Origin: CAZSAT01 sp964604675
Lineage (GTDB): Bacteria; Myxococcota_A; UBA796; CAJQPC01
Direction: 5' to 3'
Assembly (NCBI GenBank): GCA_964604675.1
Contig: CAZSAT010000116.1
Coordinates: 1 to 21,498, forward strand
DNA length: 21,498 nucleotides
Both the position numbers and the translations under genes were made by a program. Positions 1 to 6,383 of the stretch are shown in pieces. Each line of letters starts with the position of its first letter. The stretch's first letter is position 1. The notes beneath the pieces were generated by a model. It had not been told where the DNA came from and searched no databases. It was given only the letters and a program-made list of their open reading frames with translations.

Positions 1-608
1 AGAGCCTCCCGGCGGTCATCGCCGACGTGAGCGGATCCTTGTCACCGGACACCCAGGTGCTCTCGATCGTGGCGGGCGCCACCATCCGGTCGCTGCAGGA
101 AGGCCTCGGCCACCCCCATGTGGCGCGTGCGATGCCCAACCTCCCGTGCCGGGTGCACGCGGGGATCACCATCTGGGCCGGTGCCACCGGGCTGGCGGCC
201 GAGCGCATCGACCTGGTCCTCAGCGGCATGGGCGAGGCCTACCGGGTCGAAGACGAGCGCGACGTGGACAAGGCGACCGCGGTCAGCGGCACCGGCCCGG
301 CCATCGTCGCCGAGTTCGTGAAGTCCTTTGCGGACGCCGCCAACTACGTGGGCCTGCCGCGTGAGCTCGCGTGGAAGGCCGTGTTGGCCACGGTCAGCGG
401 GACCGCGGAGATGATCCGGCAGTCGGACGCGCACGTGGCCCAGCTGATCGACGAGGTGACCTCGCCGGCGGGGACCACGAGCCGGGCCCTGCAGGTCCTG
501 AAGCAGGGTGGCTTCGGGGCGGTGGTGACCGAGTCCGTCGATGCAGCGCACCAGCGCACCCTGGAGCTGGGCGCCAAGCTGGAAGCGCAGCTCAGCGAGG
601 AGCGCTAG
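1..608 (+). CDS. proC: Pyrroline-5-carboxylate reductase, 5'-truncated by window edge
   Basis: Last step of proline synthesis: NAD(P)H-dependent reduction of 1-pyrroline-5-carboxylate to proline in the cytoplasm. The reading frame is open from base 3 to the TAG at 606-608, giving about 201 residues of a family usually near 265-270, so only the N-terminal Rossmann nucleotide-binding part is missing. Visible family landmarks are the MPNLPCRVHAG segment (canonical MPN-P---G), ATAVSGTGPAIVAEF (canonical TALSGSGPAY), the dimerisation helices with GLPRELAWKAV, and the C-terminal signature DEVTSPAGTTSRALQVL followed by GGFGAVVTESVDAA. The GTG at 27 is internal, because family-like sequence (LPAVIADV) continues upstream to the edge. 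Its 3' end overlaps the convergent lipoprotein gene by 17 bases. I am sure of the family. Confidence 0.93.
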   Translation, partial: SLPAVIADVSGSLSPDTQVLSIVAGATIRSLQEGLGHPHVARAMPNLPCRVHAGITIWAGATGLAAERIDLVLSGMGEAYRVEDERDVDKATAVSGTGPAIVAEFVKSFADAANYVGLPRELAWKAVLATVSGTAEMIRQSDAHVAQLIDEVTSPAGTTSRALQVLKQGGFGAVVTESVDAAHQRTLELGAKLEAQLSEER

Positions 609-1266
609 CCGGCCCCTGGACCGGACGGTTGGCGAGGGCACGTTCCACGTCGTGCAGTCGGTGGTCCGCGAGCTCCGCGAGGGCGCGGAGGATGCTCTCC
701 GCCTCGGGGTCGGGGTCGTGCTGGAGCAGGAGCAGCGCGTTGGACCGATCCGTCTCGCTCGCGGCGGACCAGCTGGTCAGGACGTCCGCACGGAAGGCCT
801 GGAGCGCGAGCTCGCGGCCACGCTCGCGGCCGCCCTCGCCCCATGGCAGCCCGTCGATCAGCAAAGCCTCCACGTTCACGCTGTCCGCGTCGACACGGAA
901 GCTCACCTGGCCCGTGGCGTTGCAGCGGTTGGCGCCGGACAGGTCCAGGACCCAGGTCGGCTCCGGGTCCCAGGCCATGAGGCGGAAGCCGGCCGGGTCC
1001 CCCGCGGGGGGCAGCGCCAGGGGATCGCCGAGACAGAGCTCCAGGCTCTGCCAGGATGGCCACTGGAGCCGGGCTCGGTAGGTCTGGTCCCCGCGGGTGA
1101 GGCGGCGGGTGGTCGTGTCGAGAACCGCTTCCTCGTCGCCCGCGCGCCAGGTCTGGACGGCCCCCGTCTCGACGAGCCGGAAGGGCAGGGTGGTGGCCTC
1201 GTCTCGGCTCTCCGTCGCGGGCGGCGGGTCGGGGACCGAACAGGCCCAGCAGCACGTGAGGAGCAT
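592..1266 (-). CDS. Small lipoprotein with ultra-short signal, unknown function
   Basis: 224 residues. I do not recognise a family. The N-terminus reads MLLTCCWACSVPDPP: a very short hydrophobic stretch and a candidate lipidated Cys at residue 10, so an envelope lipoprotein is inferred although the -3 residue (Cys) is off consensus. The mature part is acidic in its first half. Its last quarter looks helical and is rich in Leu/Ala/Glu/Arg (LLLLQHDPDPEAESILRAL onward). The start is chosen because its ATG overlaps the TGA of the upstream lipoprotein gene (TGATG) with GAGGAG just before it; this implies translational coupling. A longer in-frame extension upstream would run through that neighbour and looks like an out-of-frame shadow. 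The 3' end overlaps proC tail to tail. Confidence 0.75.
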   Translation of the reverse strand: MLLTCCWACSVPDPPPATESRDEATTLPFRLVETGAVQTWRAGDEEAVLDTTTRRLTRGDQTYRARLQWPSWQSLELCLGDPLALPPAGDPAGFRLMAWDPEPTWVLDLSGANRCNATGQVSFRVDADSVNVEALLIDGLPWGEGGRERGRELALQAFRADVLTSWSAASETDRSNALLLLQHDPDPEAESILRALAELADHRLHDVERALANRPVQGPASAPR

Positions 1267-1724
1267 CACTCCTCGAGGTTGAGGCACCACTCGGCGTACC
1301 AGGAGCTCTTGAAGCTGCCTTCGTCGAAGGTGAGGTCGAGGGTTCCCGAGAGGATGTCCTCCCACTCGAAGGCCTCGACCTCGACCGTGCCCGCGTCGGC
1401 GCGGTACTGGGTCAAGGCGCCGTCCGCGATGGACAGGAGCTTGGCGGAGAGCGGGGCTTCGCCCTCCACGGAGTAGTAGCCGTCCTCGACGTCGCTCGAC
1501 AGGAAGGTCACCTGCAGCACGGTGACGTCGAGCTCGGTGGGCGCCTCGCCCTCGCGGTAGTTCCGCTCCACCCACGCGACGTCCATGCACTCGAGCTCCT
1601 CGGGAGCGAACAGCACGTACGGCCCCCCGTAGAACGCGGTCCCGACCGACGGGAAGGCGTGTCCGTCGACCTTGCCGTCGATGGAGAAGTCGGGCACACC
1701 GCAAGCGAGCAGCGTCAAGAGCAT
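1266..1724 (-). CDS. Small secreted lipoprotein, unknown function
   Basis: 152 residues. It begins MLLTLLACGVPDF, giving a textbook LLAC lipobox, but only seven residues precede the Cys and there is no basic n-region. The mature protein is acidic and apparently all-beta, with alternating hydrophobic stretches ending in a GTLDLTF--GSFKSSWYAEWC segment of the kind seen in many small Myxococcota lipoproteins. Two later Cys (about 46 and 147) could form a disulfide in the periplasm. The start is supported by GGAGG four bases upstream of the ATG. It is the first gene of a two-gene unit, coupled to the next lipoprotein by a one-base TGATG overlap and divergent from meaB. The function is unknown. 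Confidence 0.8.
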   Translation of the reverse strand: MLLTLLACGVPDFSIDGKVDGHAFPSVGTAFYGGPYVLFAPEELECMDVAWVERNYREGEAPTELDVTVLQVTFLSSDVEDGYYSVEGEAPLSAKLLSIADGALTQYRADAGTVEVEAFEWEDILSGTLDLTFDEGSFKSSWYAEWCLNLEE

Positions 1725-1748
1725 GGGTCCTCCGGCGGGCCAAGCGAT

Positions 1749-1764
1749 AACCTGTCACCTGGTT
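1749..1764. promoter_or_regulatory. Imperfect palindrome between divergent lipoprotein and meaB genes
   Basis: The 75-base divergent spacer (1725-1799) holds AACC...GGTT half-sites with eight bases between them (AACCnGnnnnCnGGTT symmetry). It could be an operator serving either direction. The match is short, and I see no clear -35/-10 pair nearby, so this is a weak call. Confidence 0.2.
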
Positions 1765-1799
1765 CGCAAGGGCGCCACCCGGGTGGGCGCGGAGGCGCG

Positions 1800-2729
1800 A
1801 TGAGCGGCAGGCTGGTTCCCATCTTCGAGGCTGCAGTGGCCGGTGACCGGCGCATGATGGCGCGTGCCATCAGCCTGATCGAGGCGAGGGTGGAGGGCGT
1901 GCTCGAGGGGCTGGAGGGGCTGCGGGCTCGTCGCAGCGATGCCCCAGGAGCTCCGCAGGTCATCGGCATCACCGGTCCACCGGGGGCCGGAAAGTCCACC
2001 ATCGTCGATCGCCTGGTCTCCGTTGCGCGACGGGACGACCGGCGCGTGGCGGTGGTCGCGGTGGATCCCAGCTCCCCCTTCTCCGGCGGGGCCATCCTGG
2101 GCGACCGCGTGCGCATGGACCGGCACGCCGGTGACCTCGGCGTCTTCATCCGATCGCTGAGCTCTCGCGGTCACCTCGGTGGGCTGTCGCGGGCCACAGG
2201 TCAGGTCGTCGATCTGTTCGATGCGGCGGGGTTCGACCTCGTGGTGGTCGAGACCGTCGGTGTCGGCCAGTCCGAGCTGGCCGTGTGCGAGGTGGCCGAC
2301 ACTGCGGTCGTCGTGCTCACGCCAGAATCCGGCGACACCGTGCAGACGATGAAGGCCGGCCTGCTCGAGATCGCCGACCTCTTCGTGGTGAACAAGGCCG
2401 ATCGCCCCGGCGCGGACCGGTTGGTGCGGGACCTGCAGCTCGCCGTCGAGCTCGATCAGGCGCGCTGGGCGGCCCCTGTACTCCCGGCTTCTGCACTGGA
2501 GGGACGTGGCGTGGCGGAGGTCGTGGAGGCCGCCGCTGCCCATCTGCGGTGGTGCCGTGTTGACGGTCGAGGCACCTGGGACGAGCGACGCGCCCGTGGA
2601 CGGGTGCACACGTGGCTCGACCTCGTCGGCGCGTCTGCCCGAGCCGATGCGCTGGCGGCCTTGCCGGCCGACACACTGGACGACCTCCGGGCCGGACGGA
2701 TCTCGCCCTACGGCCTCGCACGACCATGA
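1800..2729 (+). CDS. meaB: Methylmalonyl-CoA mutase-associated GTPase MeaB (ArgK family)
   Basis: 309 residues, a usual length for the family. MeaB is a G3E P-loop GTPase that gates loading of adenosylcobalamin and protects methylmalonyl-CoA mutase (or a related acyl-CoA mutase) from inactivation. Visible motifs are Walker A GPPGAGKST at residues 59-67, the VDPSSPFSGGAILGDRVRM signature at about 89-106 (switch I/base V region), ETVGVGQSE at 151-159 (switch/Walker B region), and NKAD at 198-201 for guanine recognition. The helical C-terminal dimerisation arm is present. The ATG at 1800 has GGAGG at 1791-1795. Its TGA overlaps the next gene's ATG (ATGA, 2726-2729), so the two are coupled. No mutase or B12 gene is visible in the window; the partner must lie elsewhere. 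The assignment is very secure. Confidence 0.95.
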   Translation: MSGRLVPIFEAAVAGDRRMMARAISLIEARVEGVLEGLEGLRARRSDAPGAPQVIGITGPPGAGKSTIVDRLVSVARRDDRRVAVVAVDPSSPFSGGAILGDRVRMDRHAGDLGVFIRSLSSRGHLGGLSRATGQVVDLFDAAGFDLVVVETVGVGQSELAVCEVADTAVVVLTPESGDTVQTMKAGLLEIADLFVVNKADRPGADRLVRDLQLAVELDQARWAAPVLPASALEGRGVAEVVEAAAAHLRWCRVDGRGTWDERRARGRVHTWLDLVGASARADALAALPADTLDDLRAGRISPYGLARP

Positions 2730-3514
2730 GGGAGCGGCTCCGAGCGCTGGGCGGGGGCGGGCGGGTGAGGCTCGACCTCGAGGGTCCCGTCGCTGCGCTG
2801 GTGTTGGACCATCCCGAGGCGGCGAACGCGCTCTCGGGGGTGATGCTCGCCGAGCTCGCCGACGCCGTCGACGCGCTCGAGGCCTGGGATGGCGTGGCGG
2901 TGTTGGCGAGGGGGCGCGGGGACCGGGCCTTTTGCGCTGGCGCAGACCTGCGCATGGTGCGCGAGCAGCTGCGCACCCCCGAGGATGGGCTGGCGATGTG
3001 CCGCTTCATGCAAGCGCTCACACAGCGCATCCTCCACCTTCCGCAGGTGACGTGCGCGGCGCTCGAGGGCGCCACGCTGGGCGGCGGCGCGGAGCTCGCC
3101 ACCGCCTTCGATCACCGGGTGTCGGGAGGGGGTCGGATCTGTTTCGTGCAGGCCCGTCTGGGTCTCTCGCCCGGGTGGGGTGGCGGCGCCCGGCTGGTCC
3201 GCTTGGTCGGACGGAGCGTCGCGCTGGAGCTGTTGGCGGGCAGCGTGTCCGTCGAGGGCCCACGGAGCTTGGCGATCGGGCTGGTCGACGCACTCGCGGA
3301 GCCCGCTCGGGCGGAGGCCGAGGCCCGACGACTGTTGGAGCGCTACACCCGTTGGCCCGTCGAGTCCGTGCGCGCTGCGAAGCGGCTGGTGGCCGAGGCC
3401 TCGGAAGCCTCGCTGGCGCACGGGCACGAGGTCGCCGCCGCCGGCTTCTCCGAGCTGTGGAGCGGGCCTGCCAACCGCTCCGCGCTCGCGGCGCTCGACA
3501 AGGGTCGCGGATGA
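2726..3514 (+). CDS. Crotonase-superfamily protein resembling ethylmalonyl-CoA decarboxylase (ECHDC1)
   Basis: 262 residues with the enoyl-CoA hydratase/isomerase fold. The oxyanion-hole strands are visible as FCAGADL (69-75) and LEGATLGGGAE (113-123), with the first catalytic Glu retained at 123. By my alignment the second hydratase Glu is replaced by Gln142 (CFVQARLGLSP), and SPGWGG (148-153) plus the tail ELWSGPANRSALAAL (243-257) match vertebrate ECHDC1, recalled from memory. ECHDC1 decarboxylates ethylmalonyl-CoA and, less well, methylmalonyl-CoA, as metabolite repair for sloppy carboxylases. Neighbourhood agrees: it is coupled to meaB by ATGA, like the argK-ygfG pair of E. coli, where YgfG is methylmalonyl-CoA decarboxylase. 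A plain enoyl-CoA hydratase is the alternative. The fold is certain; the reaction is inferred. Confidence 0.85.
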   Translation: MRERLRALGGGGRVRLDLEGPVAALVLDHPEAANALSGVMLAELADAVDALEAWDGVAVLARGRGDRAFCAGADLRMVREQLRTPEDGLAMCRFMQALTQRILHLPQVTCAALEGATLGGGAELATAFDHRVSGGGRICFVQARLGLSPGWGGGARLVRLVGRSVALELLAGSVSVEGPRSLAIGLVDALAEPARAEAEARRLLERYTRWPVESVRAAKRLVAEASEASLAHGHEVAAAGFSELWSGPANRSALAALDKGRG

Positions 3515-4029
3515 TCTTCTTGTGGGCCTGCGCAGCCCCCCTCCAGATCCTGGGCCCGGAGCCCGACTACGTGCCGCCGCCGGATCTCCCCATCGTGCCG
3601 GCGGGCGTCGTGACCGACGGCGTGTACACGGACTCGAAGGGCTTCTCGGTGCACGTCCGCGAGGGCTGGGTCGCGACCCCCGGCGCGGACTACGAACAGC
3701 GTCGCCTCACGATGGATCACGTCCCCACGGGGGGCCGCCTGGAGTTCTTCGTGTACCCGGAAGGAGGCATCTGGCCGCGCGAGCGCACGGGCTGTCACTG
3801 GACCTTCGAGGACCGGGGCCCCTACGGGGTACCGCCGGTCGGCGGCGACGTCACCGTCGCGACGTGCACGCCTCGCGCAGCCGCAGCCGGAGGCGCGGAG
3901 CGTGTGCTCGGGTGGTATGTGCTGCACGAGGGGCTGGCGTGGCACCTGGAGGCCAGCATGCCAGTCGGCTACCTCGCCCCCAGCCGCCTTGCAGCGGAGG
4001 ACGTGCTGCGCACCCTCCGGCTTCCTTGA
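3511..4029 (+). CDS. Lipoprotein with ultra-short signal, third gene of meaB operon
   Basis: 172 residues, family not recognised. It starts MIFLWACAAPLQI: LWAC lipobox with the candidate lipidated Cys at residue 7 and no basic residue before it. A Pro-rich spacer (GPEPDYVPPPDLP) follows. Then comes a beta-rich domain with SKGFSVHVREGW near 42-53, plausibly a small periplasmic domain, with two Cys (about 93 and 118) that could pair. The ATG overlaps the stop of the decarboxylase-like gene (ATGA, 3511-3514) and has AGGG a few bases upstream, so the start is well fixed. Why an envelope lipoprotein should be coupled to two cytoplasmic acyl-CoA enzymes is unclear; the operon may simply be opportunistic. 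Confidence 0.78.
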   Translation: MIFLWACAAPLQILGPEPDYVPPPDLPIVPAGVVTDGVYTDSKGFSVHVREGWVATPGADYEQRRLTMDHVPTGGRLEFFVYPEGGIWPRERTGCHWTFEDRGPYGVPPVGGDVTVATCTPRAAAAGGAERVLGWYVLHEGLAWHLEASMPVGYLAPSRLAAEDVLRTLRLP

Positions 4030-4047
4030 GATCTGCTTGATCTGCGC

Positions 4048-5673
4048 TCAGCGCCGGCGTCGGAGCAGCGCCAGGCCGAGGGGGAAGAGGATCAGCAGGG
4101 TGGTGCGCATGCGCCCTTCCGACGTGGCACAGCCACCGGAGCATCCGCCGCCGCAGCCGCCGTCCTTGCCCTTCTTGTCGCTGCAACCACCCTCGTAGGG
4201 GACCGCGCCGAGGGCGGCCTCGGCGCCGAGCCAGTCTCCGCCACCTTCGGCGCTGAGCTGGAGCGAGGTGAGGCCCACGCCCTCGAAGCCGGGGAGTGCG
4301 AAGGCCAGCGCGTCGCCCAGCAGGGTGTCCACCAGCGGGAGCACGGTGCCCTCGATGAAGGAGCCGAAGTTGTCTTCGATCTGCGCGTCGGTGCCCGCCG
4401 CCAGCTCGTTGTCGGTGACCGTGGCCACCATCCGATCCGGGTCGATGTCGAGCGCCATGCCCAGCTCACCCGTGGTGCCGTCGAAGTCGAGGTCCATGCC
4501 GACCTCGGCATCGAGCGACAGCCCGAGGGTCTTCGCCATGCGACCGTCCACCTCCGCAAAGATGTTCAGCCCGAGCTCCTTCACGTCCAGGGTCACGTCG
4601 TCGCCCATGTCGAAGGCGCCCGTGGGCGGCGCCTTGGGCATGGTCTGGATGAGGATCGGCACGGTGTCGGGGAACAGGTCGTCGAAGGCGTCGCCCACCA
4701 ACAGCGAGAGGATGCTGCTGTCCAGCGAGAGCGCGTCGAACTCGGCCAGCTCGTAGCACAAGAGCCCGCTCCGCCAGGCCGCATACAGGAGCTGGTTGGT
4801 GAACTCGTCGCTCACCAGGGCCAGGACCTCGCGGTTCGGGTCGAGGGCGGGGCGGTCGCTGTCGACCGCTTCGGACACCCCCGGATCCCAGGCTGCGATG
4901 CACTCCGAGGCTTCCGCGGACGCGCTGCCGGACAGCACCAGCTCCATGCCCTCGGGCGTGAGGTCGAGGTCGCCCGGGTAGAGCTCGATGTCCAGCACCA
5001 CGCCGTCGGTGACCTCCACCTGCTCGGAGATGGCGAGCTGTGAGAAGGCATCCTCGAGCTGCTGCTCGAGATCCCCAGCCAGGCTGGAGATGGCCCCCTG
5101 GATGGCGCCATCGGCGAGCCCGATGATGACGTCGTAGAGCAGCTCCAGGTACTCGACCCAGCAGCCGTCGATGTTCAGGTCGTTGCCTGCGAGATCGTAG
5201 TCGACGTCGAAGCTCCCGAGGGTGACGTCGATGGTCGAGACCCCGTCGACCTCGACCACGCCGAGCGCCATGTCCATCGTGACGTACACGGGGAAGGGGT
5301 CGACGTAGAGGCCGCAATCCGTGGTTGCGCCACAGAGATCGAGGCCGATCCGGGCCTTGTCGCTGCTGTCGTTGATCCAGACGTCGATCTCGGCTTCCAG
5401 CGTGAGCGTGCCGTAGTTCGGCGTGATTGTGGCTTCCTGGAGCTCCATGCCGACCCAGAGGTTCTCCAGCCAGTAGGAGAGGTCGCAGATCCAGAGATCG
5501 ATGGCATCGGAGGTGTCGTCGATCACCGTCGGGGAGGGGAGAAGCGCCGGCACCAGCTCGCCGAGGCCGTTCAAGCCATCTTCGGAGAGCTGGACCGCGA
5601 CCGCATCGGGCACGGTCTCCCCGGGTGCGAGGCTCGAGGCCGAAGCGGCAGTGGCGAGGGCGAACCAGATCAC
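4048..5673 (-). CDS. BPI/LBP-like (TULIP) two-domain secreted protein with MYXO-CTERM-like anchor
   Basis: 541 residues. It has a very short signal (MIWFALATAASA), two consecutive beta-rich domains, and a C-terminal anchor: Gly/Cys cluster at about 496-515 (GGCGGGCSGGC core at 506-515), hydrophobic helix 523-537, terminal RRRR. The pattern matches BPI/LBP proteins. Residues 26-45 resemble the BPI N-terminal helix (VxISxxGL-type). A long amphipathic helix lies at about 172-213. SDEFTNQLLYAAWRSGLL (288-305) parallels the SDYFFNTA...YxxAG start of the BPI C-terminal domain. LPLVDTLLGDALAFALPGF to WLGAEAAL (445-488) parallels the BPI tail (LPRVNEKLxxGFPLP...FLLFGAD). TULIP proteins bind lipids in a hydrophobic groove; a surface or outer-membrane lipid-binding role is inferred. 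The start is GTG with GAGG five bases upstream and no other in-frame start before the upstream gene's stop. Confidence 0.72.
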   Translation of the reverse strand: MIWFALATAASASSLAPGETVPDAVAVQLSEDGLNGLGELVPALLPSPTVIDDTSDAIDLWICDLSYWLENLWVGMELQEATITPNYGTLTLEAEIDVWINDSSDKARIGLDLCGATTDCGLYVDPFPVYVTMDMALGVVEVDGVSTIDVTLGSFDVDYDLAGNDLNIDGCWVEYLELLYDVIIGLADGAIQGAISSLAGDLEQQLEDAFSQLAISEQVEVTDGVVLDIELYPGDLDLTPEGMELVLSGSASAEASECIAAWDPGVSEAVDSDRPALDPNREVLALVSDEFTNQLLYAAWRSGLLCYELAEFDALSLDSSILSLLVGDAFDDLFPDTVPILIQTMPKAPPTGAFDMGDDVTLDVKELGLNIFAEVDGRMAKTLGLSLDAEVGMDLDFDGTTGELGMALDIDPDRMVATVTDNELAAGTDAQIEDNFGSFIEGTVLPLVDTLLGDALAFALPGFEGVGLTSLQLSAEGGGDWLGAEAALGAVPYEGGCSDKKGKDGGCGGGCSGGCATSEGRMRTTLLILFPLGLALLRRRR

Positions 5674-5716
5674 GAGGACCTCGGGTGGTGGGCGCGCGCA
5701 ATGTAGCCGGAACTTC

Positions 5717-6325
5717 TCAGAACTGCGGCCAGGCCACGGCTTCGATGTCGGAGATGTCCACCGTGTCGGTGTCTCCGATGGCGTTCGCGCTGCCTTCGGA
5801 CGACCCGAAGAGGTAGGTCAAGCCATTGTCGTAGGCGAAGCCTTCGACGGTGAAGGTCATGTCTGGATCCTCGTCGGTGTAGATCGACGGCTTGTTGGAG
5901 GCCTCCTGCCGCGTGTAGTTCACCTTGGCGACGTCGTAGGTGCCTGCGCAGCCGAAGTCCGCGCCTTCTTCCAGGGTCACGGTGATGGTGAAGGCGCTGG
6001 AGCTGATCGAGGTGTTGTTGCCGTAGAGGAAGGTCGAGAGGAAGTAGCCCTCGTCGGTGTTGATCTGGCCGACCGAGACCGAGGCTTCGAGATCGGGCAG
6101 CTCGATGTCGAAGGTCTTGCCGCGCGGGCAGTCGGTGTTGCCCGTGTCGCTGCCGCCGTCGCCACCATCTCCGCCGTCGCCGCCGTCTTCGCCGCTGTCG
6201 CCGCCGTCGCCGCTGTCGCCGACGTCCGAGGTGCTGGTGTCGTCCACCTTGTCGTCGCCGATGCAGCCGACAGTGAGCACGAGGCCGAGGCCCAGGGTGA
6301 GGTCGAGGGCGTGGCGCCAGGTCAT
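5717..6325 (-). CDS. Asp/Gly-rich lipoprotein, unknown function
   Basis: 202 residues. It has a conventional lipoprotein signal: MTWRH n-region, hydrophobic core, lipobox LTVGC with Cys at 21. Next comes a low-complexity acidic linker of GGD/GDS units at about 30-60 that probably acts as a flexible tether away from the membrane. A globular beta-rich domain follows with Cys at about 66 and 128, which may form a disulfide. I do not recognise the domain. The start is supported by GGAGG five bases upstream. It lies 43 bases upstream of the BPI-like gene on the same strand and may be co-transcribed with it. The normal signal here is a useful contrast to the ultra-short ones elsewhere in the window. 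Confidence 0.85.
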   Translation of the reverse strand: MTWRHALDLTLGLGLVLTVGCIGDDKVDDTSTSDVGDSGDGGDSGEDGGDGGDGGDGGSDTGNTDCPRGKTFDIELPDLEASVSVGQINTDEGYFLSTFLYGNNTSISSSAFTITVTLEEGADFGCAGTYDVAKVNYTRQEASNKPSIYTDEDPDMTFTVEGFAYDNGLTYLFGSSEGSANAIGDTDTVDISDIEAVAWPQF

Positions 6326-6341
6326 GAGTCCTCCAAGAATG

Positions 6342-6358
6342 CTCGGAGCTTAGCCGAG
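6342..6358 (-). terminator. Hairpin between carbamoyltransferase and lipoprotein genes
   Basis: CTCGG and CCGAG arms separated by seven bases, 26 bases past the stop of the carbamoyltransferase gene and 16 bases before the start of the next gene. There is no clear U-tract, so it may be a weak terminator, a 5' leader structure, or chance. Confidence 0.25.
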
Positions 6359-6383
6359 TCGCAGAAGCCGCACCCGCCGGTGT

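Noticed and set aside
1267..1758. Long N-terminal extension of the lipoprotein gene ending at 592
   Set aside because: It would run out of frame through the upstream lipoprotein gene, is Arg-rich, and would bury the CWAC start that is coupled to the upstream stop.
2506..3510. Long N-terminal extension of the lipoprotein gene at 3511
   Set aside because: It overlaps meaB and the decarboxylase-like gene in another frame and is Arg/Gly-rich without domain features; the ATGA overlap marks the true start.
6121..6240. GCC/CCG-rich repeats that could look like a CRISPR or minisatellite
   Set aside because: They are the codons of the Asp/Gly linker in the lipoprotein; units are irregular and there are no spacers.
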